Positions 24,604-32,977 of a stretch of 64,000 nt of DNA are shown here, piece after piece (position 1 is the stretch's first letter; each line of letters begins with the position of its first letter). The stretch covers positions 62,001 to 126,000 of the forward strand of contig JADFDJ010000006.1 in the NCBI GenBank assembly GCA_018262895.1. The letters are read 5' to 3'. A program made the position numbers and the translations under genes. The stretch is from Methanomassiliicoccus sp. Lineage in GTDB: Archaea > Thermoplasmatota > Thermoplasmata > Methanomassiliicoccales > Methanomassiliicoccaceae. Below the pieces are notes generated by a model, which was not told the origin of the DNA, did not search any database, and saw only the letters and a program-made list of their open reading frames with translations.

Positions 24604-25263
24604 TTACTGTCGAGGTGTGCCGCAGTTGGGACAATTCCTCATGAACGCCGGATACTGCACACCGCAGTTCTTGCACTTGATCATCTCAGCCCTTGAGGAG
24701 TTGTGCTGTTCCGGGGCGGGCGCGGGTTGTGCCGGCGGAGGTACGGGCACCGGTGGCGCCTGGACCTGAGCTGGCGGCGCCTGGTACTGCTGGGTTCCTT
24801 GAGGAGGTACCGGAGGGGCCTGCTGAGGATACTGCTGAGGCTGCTGGTAGTACTGAGTCGGATACTGCTGGTACTGGGGCTGGAAGACCTCCTGCAGCCT
24901 GATGAAGGCGATGAGCAGGAGGATGCCGGGTATGACGCCGCCGAAGATCAGGCCTATGATGCCCCAGATTATGAGGCGGTCGCTGGCCTCCTTGAACTTA
25001 CCTTGGTCCAGAGGAGTGAACACGCTCGGGACCATCATGTAGTAAAGGAACGCGATGACCACCATGGAGATCAATAGGTAGATGCCTGTCCCCCAACTCC
25101 CCGTGGCTATGCTCGCGATCGCACCGATGAAAGCGATCAGGAGCATGATGAGCATGATCAGCTGTCCCCAGTATGCGAACTGACGAGCATCTTTTGCCGC
25201 CGCGGGGAGCCATGCGGGCCCCGTGCTGCTTGCTAGGAATGGTATATTCGGCATTTCTGACAT
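24604..25263 (-). CDS. Membrane protein with Pro/Gln-rich linker and C-terminal zinc ribbon
   Basis: A 219-residue protein with three membrane helices (about 30-52, 58-78 and 97-120). A 65-residue linker very rich in Gln, Tyr, Pro and Ala follows (QPQYQQYPTQYYQQPQQ), and then a zinc ribbon near the C-terminus (CKNCGVQYPAFMRNCPNCG). The linker is low-complexity and probably disordered. Such membrane-plus-zinc-ribbon proteins are common in euryarchaea with no known role. A poly-T terminator follows it on the minus strand. Confidence 0.82.
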   Translation of the reverse strand: MSEMPNIPFLASSTGPAWLPAAAKDARQFAYWGQLIMLIMLLIAFIGAIASIATGSWGTGIYLLISMVVIAFLYYMMVPSVFTPLDQGKFKEASDRLIIWGIIGLIFGGVIPGILLLIAFIRLQEVFQPQYQQYPTQYYQQPQQYPQQAPPVPPQGTQQYQAPPAQVQAPPVPVPPPAQPAPAPEQHNSSRAEMIKCKNCGVQYPAFMRNCPNCGTPRQ

Positions 25264-25459
25264 GTTTTCCCTCCTCTTATGGCTGGCTTGGAATATTGGA
25301 TGATAAATGCTTGTCCTTGATATATAACCTATTCATGTTTCGCCACCCCCCATCATCCAAAGGTAAGGTGGTTTCATTGCCGCATGTATTAATGGCGATA
25401 TGTTTAAGAGCTTTCATGGATTACGAAATCCTAGAGAGCAACAATAGGTTGAAGTTCAT

Positions 25460-26266
25460 ATGAAGTTTAACGATTTCAAGGCCATTTATGACCGCCTGAA
25501 TACTTATGATGATGTGAAGGCCTTGTCCAAGGAGACTGGATTGGACGAGGAGCTGCTGAACGTCATCTACACCCAGAGAACGGTACGTGAAGCCACAAAG
25601 AAATACCACGTAGTGAAGCGCAATGCTCCCCGCATGCTCAGGGAATGGAAGGCTGGGACCAGCTTGCTGGAGATAGCCCGTAAGTGGCGATTCCCTCCCA
25701 TCCTGACCGCGCTCCTCCTGTTCCAAGAGGACGGCTTCTCCAAGAAGCAGTTCTGGAAGTACGTCCGCGAACCGGAGTGCATATCCAACCCCCGAACGAA
25801 GAAGGAGATCATCGAGATCACCGAAGCGGACACCATCTACTCCCCATGGGGCAACGAGATACAGTACAAGCGTGGGGCCTGGGGAGAGGACAAGCTGCAC
25901 GAGTGGCTAGACTCCCATAACATCAGCTACCGCACGGAGAAGGACCTCAGGGGCAAGTTCGCCAAGACCCCTGACTGCCTCCTCGACGAACCTCTCAAGG
26001 TCAACGGATGGACGATCAACTGGATCGAGTCCAAGGCCTCCTTCGGGGACCGCACCGAGTTCAACAAGAACGTCCGCGGACAGCTGAGCCAATACTATGA
26101 CATGTTCGGCAATGGGCTGGTCGTCTACTGGTTCGGCCACGTGGAGGAGATGGACTGTCCTCCGGGGATCGAGATCATAGATGCTGGACTGTGCGGCCTC
26201 AACTGCGAGAGCCAGTCCGTAGATGAATTCTGCCCGGAAGAGATCGTCGACAACCGTCAGATGTAG
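25460..26266 (+). CDS. TPD-motif protein, archaeal relative of CDIN1/C15orf41 (predicted PD-(D/E)XK nuclease)
   Basis: A 268-residue protein with an N-terminal helical DNA-binding-like region (residues 1-110, with helix-turn-helix-like LSKETGLDEELLNVIY and LLEIARKWRFPP). The C-terminal domain carries the family signature KTPDCLL (169-175). Candidate nuclease residues are Glu143 (WGEDKLHEWL), Asp172 and Glu190-x-Lys192 (NWIESKASFGD), followed by Gln208/Tyr212. The human relative CDIN1 is linked to congenital dyserythropoietic anaemia type I. The archaeal role is unknown. The next gene, 58 bases on, is another PD-(D/E)XK protein. Confidence 0.8.
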   Translation: MKFNDFKAIYDRLNTYDDVKALSKETGLDEELLNVIYTQRTVREATKKYHVVKRNAPRMLREWKAGTSLLEIARKWRFPPILTALLLFQEDGFSKKQFWKYVREPECISNPRTKKEIIEITEADTIYSPWGNEIQYKRGAWGEDKLHEWLDSHNISYRTEKDLRGKFAKTPDCLLDEPLKVNGWTINWIESKASFGDRTEFNKNVRGQLSQYYDMFGNGLVVYWFGHVEEMDCPPGIEIIDAGLCGLNCESQSVDEFCPEEIVDNRQM

Positions 26267-26324
26267 TACGGCGCACGGTCCTCGATTTGCGATTCAGGCA
26301 GACAGCAATAGATAGTCCGACAGC

Positions 26325-27311
26325 ATGGGCGTTGCCGTGGATGGCATATCGGCCGGGGACCTGGAGAAGTTCTGCTACTGTCCTTTGAGCTGGAGCCTTC
26401 GGGATGAAGTGACCGACGACCCCGCATTGGCGGCCGGTAGGGACCAGCACGACCGCATGGCCGGAGAGCTGGAGGATATAGTGAAGAAGGAGCGGCTCGC
26501 CTCCTCCTATGAGAAGGTGGTCATCGTGAGCTCCTTGGTGGCCACGGCCCTGGCGCTGGTGGGCGTGTTCGTCTTCGCCTCCTCGGACTATGTCCTGCGC
26601 TACCGGGTGCTGAGCATCATTGCCGTCCTGTGGATCATACTTGCCATCTTCATCCTTTACGGCTCGGCTAGGGCCCGTCTGCGCCTGGAGGGAGAAAAGA
26701 GCGACCTCATCGTGGGCACGTTGGCCATCCTTGCCATGGTGCTGGCCATCAATGCTGTCCCCTTCTTCGGCATCAGCTCCGACCAGGGCCTCCTGGCACA
26801 GGCCGTGGCGCTGGTGCTGCTCATGGGGGCCACCATAGCCCTGCACCTGTCGCAGCACCAGGCCGAGGGGGCGAGGGAGATGAGGGACCGGACCCGGGTC
26901 AGGGGGCGCATTGCCTACATCGGTGAGTCCGGCTCGCCTCGCCTGCTATATTCCGAGGAGCACGCCCTATCGGGGCGTCCCGATTACATCTTGGACATAG
27001 ATGGTGGCCTGGTCCCGGTAGAGGTCAAGACCGGAAGAGTGCCCCGGGGCCCCCTTTTCTCGCATGTCATCCAGCTTGCGGCCTACTGCCTTCTCTTGGA
27101 AAAGGAGGGAAAGGTCAGCTACGGGATACTCAAGTACGGCGAGATGGAGCACATCATCGCCTTCGACGATCACCTGCGGTCCATCCTGCTGTCGAAGATG
27201 GCGGAGATGCGCGAGGTGATAGCCTCGGGCGAGGCGCACCGCAACCACGACAGGCCGGGGAAGTGCCGCTCCTGCTCCCGAAGGGAGAAGTGCCCCGAGC
27301 GGTTGGATTAG
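26325..27311 (+). CDS. Cas4/RecB-like PD-(D/E)XK nuclease with four inserted membrane helices
   Basis: A 328-residue protein with the Cas4 layout: N-terminal FCYCPLSW (Cys17/Cys19), motif I GRDQHDRM with His42, GRPDYILDIDGGLVPVEVK (Asp220, Glu233, Lys235), QLAAYCLLLE (Gln250, Tyr254) and the C-terminal iron-sulfur set CRSCSRREKC (Cys314, 317, 323). Between motif I and the GRPD core lie four strongly hydrophobic helices near residues 65-86, 94-113, 127-147 and 155-175. This would anchor the nuclease in the membrane. No CRISPR array or other cas gene is in the window, so the call is a stand-alone Cas4-like protein, not Cas4. Confidence 0.82.
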   Translation: MGVAVDGISAGDLEKFCYCPLSWSLRDEVTDDPALAAGRDQHDRMAGELEDIVKKERLASSYEKVVIVSSLVATALALVGVFVFASSDYVLRYRVLSIIAVLWIILAIFILYGSARARLRLEGEKSDLIVGTLAILAMVLAINAVPFFGISSDQGLLAQAVALVLLMGATIALHLSQHQAEGAREMRDRTRVRGRIAYIGESGSPRLLYSEEHALSGRPDYILDIDGGLVPVEVKTGRVPRGPLFSHVIQLAAYCLLLEKEGKVSYGILKYGEMEHIIAFDDHLRSILLSKMAEMREVIASGEAHRNHDRPGKCRSCSRREKCPERLD

Positions 27312-29098
27312 TCCACGGTCACGCTCTTGGCGAGGTTCCGGGGCTTGTCTATGGGGCAGCCACGCTTCTTCGCTGTGTAGTATGATATGAGCTGGACCAT
27401 AACGGTGAGCGGTACCGGCGACAGGATGGGGCTTATCGGAGGTATGTATACGATGGCGTCCGACACCGCCGCAAGGTCAGTGTCGCCCTCCACTCCGATC
27501 GCCAGGATGGGGCTGTTGCGCGCGGCCACCTCGGAGATGTTGGAAATCATCTTCTCATAGGTGTGGTCCTTGACGCATGCGGCCACCACGGGCGTGGACT
27601 TCGTCAGCAGCGCCAGGGGACCGTGCTTCAGCTCCCCCGCGGCATAACCCTCCGCATGGATGTAGGATATCTCCTTGAGCTTCAACGCTCCCTCGAGCAT
27701 CGTGGGGTAGTTGATGTTGCGCCCCAGGAAGAACACGTCCTGGGCGGGTACCAGCATGTCAACGGCCTCGTTCACCTGCTGTGACCTGTCGAGGACACTT
27801 CCGACGTACCGGGGCATTCCCCGTAGGTCCGACGTAAGCTCCCGCACCTCGTCCCTTCCCATCGCATGCCGGATCTGCGCGAGACGGATGCCCAGAAGGT
27901 ACATTGCCATGAGCTGGGCGGTGTAGGTCTTGGTGGCGGCCACGCCGATCTCCGGACCGGCATTGGTGTAGAACACGCTGTCGACCTCCCGGGCGATGGT
28001 GCTACCCACGACGTTGGTGACGGCCAGGGTCCGGCATCCTCTCCTGCGGGCCTCGCGGGCCGCGGCCAGGGTGTCAGCGGTCTCTCCCGACTGGGTCAGC
28101 ATCACGGTGAGGGGGTTCTCCCCCGTACCTGGAGAGTAGCGGTATTCGGAGGCCAGTTCCACGGTCGTGGGTATCTTCGCCAGGGCCTCGATGATGTACT
28201 TGCCCACCATGGAGGCATGGTAGGAGGTGCCGCAGGCCACCAGCTTCACCGAGGGCACGTCCTGGTCCACCATCAGGCTGCCGTTCTCCAGCTCCTCCAG
28301 GCTCCCCAGGAGCGAGTTGTGGATGGCCGTGGGCTGCTCGAATATCTCCTTGAGCATGTAGTGCTCATAGCCTCCCTTCTGGGCGTCCTCCACCGTCCAC
28401 GTGACCACATGCGGCTCCCGCTCCACGATCCTGCCCTCATGGTCGTAGATGGTCACGTTCTGGGGATCGAGGACCACGGTCTCGCCGTCCATTATGTACA
28501 GCGCCTTGTTGGTGTAGTTGAGGATGGCGGTTACGTCGGAGGCGAAGAGGTTCTCTCCGTGACCGAGGCCCACCACGAGGGGGTTCTCCTTGCGGGCTGC
28601 GACCAGCTGGTGGCTGTCCACGTGCAAGGCCACGGTGGCGTAGGTTCCCTTCACCTCCCTCAGGGTCTCCCTGAGCGCAGCGTGGAGGTCACCCTTGTAG
28701 TGCTTCTCCAGAAGGTGCACCAGCACCTCGGTGTCGGTCTCGGAGGTAAAGACGTGGCCCTCCTCCACGAGCTGCTTCCTCAGGGCTTGGTGGTTCTCGA
28801 TGATGCCGTTGTGCACCACCGCGATCCTCCCCTTGCAGTCCAGGAAGGGATGGGCGTTCATCTTTGATGGCTGTCCACAGGTCGCCCAGCGGGTGTGACC
28901 TACACCCAGATGGCCGTCGAGGGAGGGCATGCTGGAGGCCAGCTTGGATATCTCCCCCTTTTCCTTGTATATCTCCAGTGATCTACCCACTATGGCCACG
29001 CCCGCGGAGTCGTAGCCTCGGTACTCCAATCTCTTCAAACCGTCAAGAATGACCTCTTGGGCGTTCCGGGGGCCGGCATATCCGATGATCCCGCACAT
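27308..29098 (-). CDS. glmS: Glutamine--fructose-6-phosphate aminotransferase
   Basis: Makes glucosamine-6-phosphate from fructose-6-phosphate and glutamine. The 596-residue protein begins MCGIIGYAGPRNAQEVILDG, so Cys2 is the glutaminase nucleophile, which fixes the start at 29098. Two SIS domains follow (VACGTSYHASMVGKYI near 290 and FFLGRNINYPTMLEGALKLKE near 460), and the protein ends PRNLAKSVTVD as usual. The gene begins one base after the stop of the glmU-like gene. The pair supplies UDP-GlcNAc for glycans. Confidence 0.96.
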   Translation of the reverse strand: MCGIIGYAGPRNAQEVILDGLKRLEYRGYDSAGVAIVGRSLEIYKEKGEISKLASSMPSLDGHLGVGHTRWATCGQPSKMNAHPFLDCKGRIAVVHNGIIENHQALRKQLVEEGHVFTSETDTEVLVHLLEKHYKGDLHAALRETLREVKGTYATVALHVDSHQLVAARKENPLVVGLGHGENLFASDVTAILNYTNKALYIMDGETVVLDPQNVTIYDHEGRIVEREPHVVTWTVEDAQKGGYEHYMLKEIFEQPTAIHNSLLGSLEELENGSLMVDQDVPSVKLVACGTSYHASMVGKYIIEALAKIPTTVELASEYRYSPGTGENPLTVMLTQSGETADTLAAAREARRRGCRTLAVTNVVGSTIAREVDSVFYTNAGPEIGVAATKTYTAQLMAMYLLGIRLAQIRHAMGRDEVRELTSDLRGMPRYVGSVLDRSQQVNEAVDMLVPAQDVFFLGRNINYPTMLEGALKLKEISYIHAEGYAAGELKHGPLALLTKSTPVVAACVKDHTYEKMISNISEVAARNSPILAIGVEGDTDLAAVSDAIVYIPPISPILSPVPLTVMVQLISYYTAKKRGCPIDKPRNLAKSVTVD

Positions 29099-29099
29099 T

Positions 29100-30293
29100 T
29101 CAGACCACAACGCTCCTGTTTTCGAGATTACCGCTTACCTTCACTCCGTCCTCGATCCGGCATGCTGCGCCTATGACCGATCCTGCGGAGATGACCACTC
29201 TGGACCCTACCAGAGTGTCCTGCCCCACGAGAGCTCCCACGTCGGTGAGCTTGAACAGCTCCCGGTCTACCCGGGAATAGGAGACGCCGACCGGCGCCAT
29301 GAGGCCCGCCTTGGCCCTGACACCGTCGTCGAGGACCGTATGCGAGAGGTGGGAATGAGAGCCCACGCGGACGCTGCTCATGATGAGGCAGTTGTTCAGA
29401 TAGCTCATAGGCTCGACGATGGTCCCATTACCGATGCTGGTGGAGGGCATGATCACCACGTTGGGCCCGATGTCGCACCCTTCACCGATGGCGACAGGTC
29501 CCTCAATATAGCATCCGGAACGGATCCTGGTCCCAGCCCCAATGGAGACCGGCCCCTTTATGGTCACCCCGTTCTCGATGGTCCCGTTTATCCCCTGACC
29601 ATGGAACTCGAGCGCCACGGAGTTGACCCTCAGCAGGTCCCAGGGGTACACGGCATCGATCCACTTGCCCGTGGTCTTGATGGGGGTGATCCCCACCTCC
29701 TTGGCGATGGGCGATAGCGTCTGGGTTATGCCCATCTCTACCGAAGGCTCCCTGTCCTGGAAGTGCTGTAGGATATTGCTCTCAAAGTAGTAGACGCCGG
29801 TGTTGATGATGTTGCCCACTCGGGATTCAGGCTTCTCCACGATGCTGGCGACCTTCCCCTTGTCGAGCATCACCACTCCATATTTGGACGGGATCTCGCT
29901 CTGGGTGACCACCATGGAGGTCCCCTCCCTCTTTTCCAGGAGGTCTCCTATCAGGCGGGAGTCGATGAGGTTATCCCCCGAGACCACCAGGAAACCTTCA
30001 TTGCTAAGCAGCTTAGAGGCCAGTGCCAGGGCGTGGGATGTTCCCAGCTGCTTCTCTTGCTCCACATACTCAATCCTGGCGCCGAAGCGGCGGCCGTTCT
30101 CGAAATGCGAGAGAATGGTGTCCTCACGGTAGCCAACGACCATGATGATGTCCTTGACGCCGTTCTGGACCAGAGCCTCCACGATATATTCCAGGATGGG
30201 ACGGTTTCCCACCGGTATCATGCCTTTCGGCCTCGATGTGGTGAAAGGTCTCAACCGTGTCCCTTCTCCCGCAGCCAACACTACCGCCTTCAA
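29100..30293 (-). CDS. Bifunctional sugar-1-phosphate nucleotidylyltransferase/acetyltransferase (GlmU-like)
   Basis: A 397-residue protein with an N-terminal nucleotidyltransferase domain (MKAVVLAAGEGTRLRPFTTS, PKGMIPVGNRPILEYIVEAL) and a left-handed beta-helix from about residue 240 (GPVSIGAGTRIRSGCYIEGP, AIGEGCDIGPNVVIMPSTSI). This is the archaeal GlmU type that acetylates glucosamine-1-phosphate and transfers UMP or dTMP. It precedes glmS in the same operon, which supports the UDP-GlcNAc role. A plain glucose-1-phosphate thymidylyltransferase is less likely because of that context. Confidence 0.9.
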   Translation of the reverse strand: MKAVVLAAGEGTRLRPFTTSRPKGMIPVGNRPILEYIVEALVQNGVKDIIMVVGYREDTILSHFENGRRFGARIEYVEQEKQLGTSHALALASKLLSNEGFLVVSGDNLIDSRLIGDLLEKREGTSMVVTQSEIPSKYGVVMLDKGKVASIVEKPESRVGNIINTGVYYFESNILQHFQDREPSVEMGITQTLSPIAKEVGITPIKTTGKWIDAVYPWDLLRVNSVALEFHGQGINGTIENGVTIKGPVSIGAGTRIRSGCYIEGPVAIGEGCDIGPNVVIMPSTSIGNGTIVEPMSYLNNCLIMSSVRVGSHSHLSHTVLDDGVRAKAGLMAPVGVSYSRVDRELFKLTDVGALVGQDTLVGSRVVISAGSVIGAACRIEDGVKVSGNLENRSVVV

Positions 30294-30424
30294 GCCTCTG
30301 CCTCTCCAGGTCGATTCGGCTCTCCCTTCTTATAACTTTTTGGTCGCATAGTCCAGATGAGAATCAAACGCTCCGGCGTCCGCACATTATCAGCGATAGT
30401 AATCGGCAGCAAACATTTAAACAA

Positions 30425-30476
30425 AATCTTACTTATTTTATTTTAATCTCTTATAGTAATCACAGAGGTCAGTTGA
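30425..30476 (+). promoter_or_regulatory. AT-rich promoter of the KaiC-like ATPase pair
   Basis: The 183-base gap between the divergent glmU-like gene and the ATPase gene holds a very AT-rich segment. A TATA-like TTTATTTTAA lies near 30437-30446, about 30 bases ahead of the start region. The remainder of the gap shows no gene. Confidence 0.45.
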
Positions 30477-31955
30477 ATGGGGAAGGAACCCAAGATCAAG
30501 ATACCGATAGAGGTTTACCAGTTCTTCACCAATCCAGGTGGTCACTCCCTCATCGTCAGGGGGAATGCCGGTACCGGAAAGACCACCTTCGCGCTGCAGA
30601 CCATAGAGGAGCTATCCGCAATAGAGAAGAGCTTCTATCACTCCACCCGGGTCTCGGACATGAGCCTGCTGACCCAGTTCGGTTGGCTCAAGGACAAGAT
30701 GGAGGGGATCGAGCGCAGCGACAGCTTTTCCAACACGCATCAGGCCAGCTCGCCCGCGGTGAAGCGTCTCGGACTAAGCAACCTCAAGGGCATCAAGAGC
30801 GTCCCCGTGGAGGTCGCGAAGGGAGGGGGGCTATCCATCTCCATAGGAAGGGACCTGGGAGAGCTCGAAGGGCTCTACCGGGGCATCGAGAAGCACCTGC
30901 CGGAAAAGAGCCTGGTGGTCATCGACTCCATAGATGCCCTGGCGGAGAAGTACAACATCTCTTGCTCCAAGCTTTTGTCCACCATCCAGTGCGACATCGT
31001 GGAGGGCTACGGATCCAACGTCCTCTTCGTCCTGGAGAGCAGCAACACGGATCTGGACTACCTCGGCGATGGAGTAGTTAACTTCTCCCGCACCGAGTTC
31101 AATCGCCGGCGCATCCGGGAGCTGGAGATCCTTAAGCTCAGAGGATGCGAGATTCAGCAGCCCAAGTACATATTCACCCTTGACAAGGGCCGTATACAAA
31201 CGTTCGGCTACCAGAGGCTCCTGGAATCGCAGATACCCAAGGCAACGTGGAAGCCCATACCCGACATCAACGATCGTGTCTCCTGCGGCATCAAGGACCT
31301 CGACGCCACCTTGACCGGTGGACTGGAGCGGGGGTCCATCACCCTCATCGAGCTGGGACAAGGTGTCCCCACAACGGTGAGCAACGCTCTGGAGTCCTCC
31401 CTGGTGACGAACTTCGTCGCCCTGGGCCGGGGGGTCCTGTGGGTGCCCATGCGCAAGGCCTCTGCCGATAGCGTACGGGCCAGGATAGCCCAGTCGCTAC
31501 AGACGGAGGAGTTCGACCGCCTGGTACGCATACCCGAGAAGGCCGACCAGATTGCTTCGGTAGGCTCTTCCTACGTGCTGCCCATAGAAGGCTCCAGCGC
31601 CTCCTTCGATTTCAAGTGGCAGAACATCGAGTTCTCCCTCGCTTCGTCGAAGAAGCCATTGCTCACGGTCATGGGATTCGACACCATGCACTCCCTCTAC
31701 GGCAACGATATCTGCGATCAGCTCATGGACTTCCTGGCCTTGGTCCGCAGGAACCAGGGCATCTTCGTGGCCATGGCGCCCACCTCGAGCGCCTCCACCT
31801 CCAGATTGGAGGACCTGGCCACCACTCGCTTGAAGATAGACCGCATAGGCGGGACGGTCCTGCTCTATGGCGAGGAACCGTTCACCGAGTGCTATGCTCT
31901 CAATTTCGACCAGAAGGAGGTGGGAGGAAGTGTATCCCTTACACCCATCCTTTGA
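30477..31955 (+). CDS. KaiC/GvpD-like RecA-superfamily ATPase, tandem domains
   Basis: A 492-residue protein with an intact Walker A in the first half (GNAGTGKTT, residues 29-37) and Walker B SLVVIDSIDAL near 145. A second RecA-like domain from about residue 262 (DRVSCGIKDLDATLTGGLERG) has lost its P-loop (ELGQGVPTTVS). The first half resembles the P-loop domain of GvpD and other archaeal RecA-superfamily signalling ATPases. It lies nine bases before a second, smaller paralogue. A regulatory rather than repair role is likely, but no target is visible. Confidence 0.8.
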   Translation: MGKEPKIKIPIEVYQFFTNPGGHSLIVRGNAGTGKTTFALQTIEELSAIEKSFYHSTRVSDMSLLTQFGWLKDKMEGIERSDSFSNTHQASSPAVKRLGLSNLKGIKSVPVEVAKGGGLSISIGRDLGELEGLYRGIEKHLPEKSLVVIDSIDALAEKYNISCSKLLSTIQCDIVEGYGSNVLFVLESSNTDLDYLGDGVVNFSRTEFNRRRIRELEILKLRGCEIQQPKYIFTLDKGRIQTFGYQRLLESQIPKATWKPIPDINDRVSCGIKDLDATLTGGLERGSITLIELGQGVPTTVSNALESSLVTNFVALGRGVLWVPMRKASADSVRARIAQSLQTEEFDRLVRIPEKADQIASVGSSYVLPIEGSSASFDFKWQNIEFSLASSKKPLLTVMGFDTMHSLYGNDICDQLMDFLALVRRNQGIFVAMAPTSSASTSRLEDLATTRLKIDRIGGTVLLYGEEPFTECYALNFDQKEVGGSVSLTPIL

Positions 31956-31964
31956 GGTGAGAGC

Positions 31965-32648
31965 ATGATCAAGGCCACCTTCCCCGACCACTCATCCATG
32001 CTGATGATAGGCAGCCCCGGCATCGGTATGCTGGAGTTCGCGGTCAGCATCGCCAAGGACTGGATGGAGGCGAACAACATGGTGCTGTTCGTGACCGTGG
32101 ACCTCCTGCCCACGGACCTACTGGATATCATGAACTCGTTCGGTGTGGACAAGGAGGTCCTGGGTAAGAACCTGTTCATCATCGACTATCACTCCTCGCT
32201 CCTGGGATCGTTCGATAACTCCACGAACTGCCAGGGCACGGAGATCAGGAAGGTCTCGGACCTGGAGGGGATCATGTTCAACATATCCACCCTTGCCGAC
32301 AGTACCGATCGGCCGGTGAAGATCATAATCCACTCCCTCTCCACGCTCTTCCTGTATAACCAGGCGAACGTGGTCCTGAAGTTCTTCCAGATATCCTCAT
32401 CTCGAATACGGAACGAGTTCGGGACGGCGTTCTTCACCATCCACGAGGGCGTTCACGACGAGAAGACGGTGAACCACCTCATGGCCATAGCCGACGGGGT
32501 CCTGGAGCTCCGGTTCGACGAGGAGCTGAACCGGCGCATGCGCATAAGGAACATGAGGGGCTGCATCACATCGTCGCAGTGGATACCTTACGAGATAAGG
32601 CAGGTACAGCAGCCCGGGGAAGGGCAATCGCTCCTGGAATGGAGATAG
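31965..32648 (+). CDS. RecA-superfamily ATPase-like protein without an active P-loop
   Basis: A 227-residue KaiC/RAD55-like domain. The P-loop position reads GSPGIGMLEF (residues 16-25), where GKT/GKS is replaced, so ATP hydrolysis is doubtful. Other core elements are kept: NNMVLFVTVDLLPTDLLDIM and PVKIIIHSLSTLFLYNQANV. The start MIKATFPDHSSM follows GAGGTGAGAGC, a good ribosome-binding site. It probably forms a complex with the larger ATPase encoded upstream. Confidence 0.75.
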   Translation: MIKATFPDHSSMLMIGSPGIGMLEFAVSIAKDWMEANNMVLFVTVDLLPTDLLDIMNSFGVDKEVLGKNLFIIDYHSSLLGSFDNSTNCQGTEIRKVSDLEGIMFNISTLADSTDRPVKIIIHSLSTLFLYNQANVVLKFFQISSSRIRNEFGTAFFTIHEGVHDEKTVNHLMAIADGVLELRFDEELNRRMRIRNMRGCITSSQWIPYEIRQVQQPGEGQSLLEWR

Positions 32649-32649
32649 G

Positions 32650-32686
32650 CCCCTCTCATGCCCTTTCCCCGATCCTCGGAGAGGGG
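32650..32686. other. Inverted repeat after the ATPase pair
   Basis: CCCCTCTC at 32650-32657 pairs with GAGAGGGG at 32679-32686. The loop contains a nested CCGA-TCC-TCGG. It lies between two convergent genes and may act as a bidirectional terminator or RNA 3' end. No T run follows directly. Confidence 0.35.
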
Positions 32687-32755
32687 GATTGGACGGAGGT
32701 CAGGTCATCCGTGGCACGGACCCCTCCATCCCTTCGTTCTTTTAACAACAGGCCA

Positions 32756-32968
32756 TTACTCGAATTCCTCAGCGGCCATGGTCCCATAGATGGAGGCCTT
32801 GAAGCTCTCCATGTTCTGGGCGGTGGCGCGGACGTAGAGGTCGCACTGGTCCTTCGGTCGCACTACCAGCTTTTTCTTCTGGCAGTAGACCATGCCTTCG
32901 TTCACGCCTGCCTCGGGTCGCTTGTCAGAGAACAAGCAAGAAAAGCAAACACTGCGGTCTTTTGACAC
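32756..32968 (-). CDS. Small four-Cys protein, hypothetical
   Basis: A 70-residue protein, MSKDRSVCFSCLFSDKRPE at the start, with Cys8, Cys11, Cys29 and Cys42 spaced CxxC-x17-C-x12-C, suitable for one metal site. It is acidic at its C-terminus (YGTMAAEEFE). It follows glpC by nine bases on the same strand and may be cotranscribed with glpABC. I do not recognise the family. Confidence 0.6.
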   Translation of the reverse strand: MSKDRSVCFSCLFSDKRPEAGVNEGMVYCQKKKLVVRPKDQCDLYVRATAQNMESFKASIYGTMAAEEFE

Positions 32969-32977
32969 TATGGCTAC

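Noticed and set aside
26325-27311. A CRISPR-Cas locus suggested by the Cas4-like gene
   Set aside because: No direct repeat array, cas1, cas2 or effector gene is seen in the window.
27866-28867. A 333-residue plus-strand frame inside glmS
   Set aside because: It is the antisense of a highly conserved enzyme; Val/Gly/His-rich composition marks it as a shadow.
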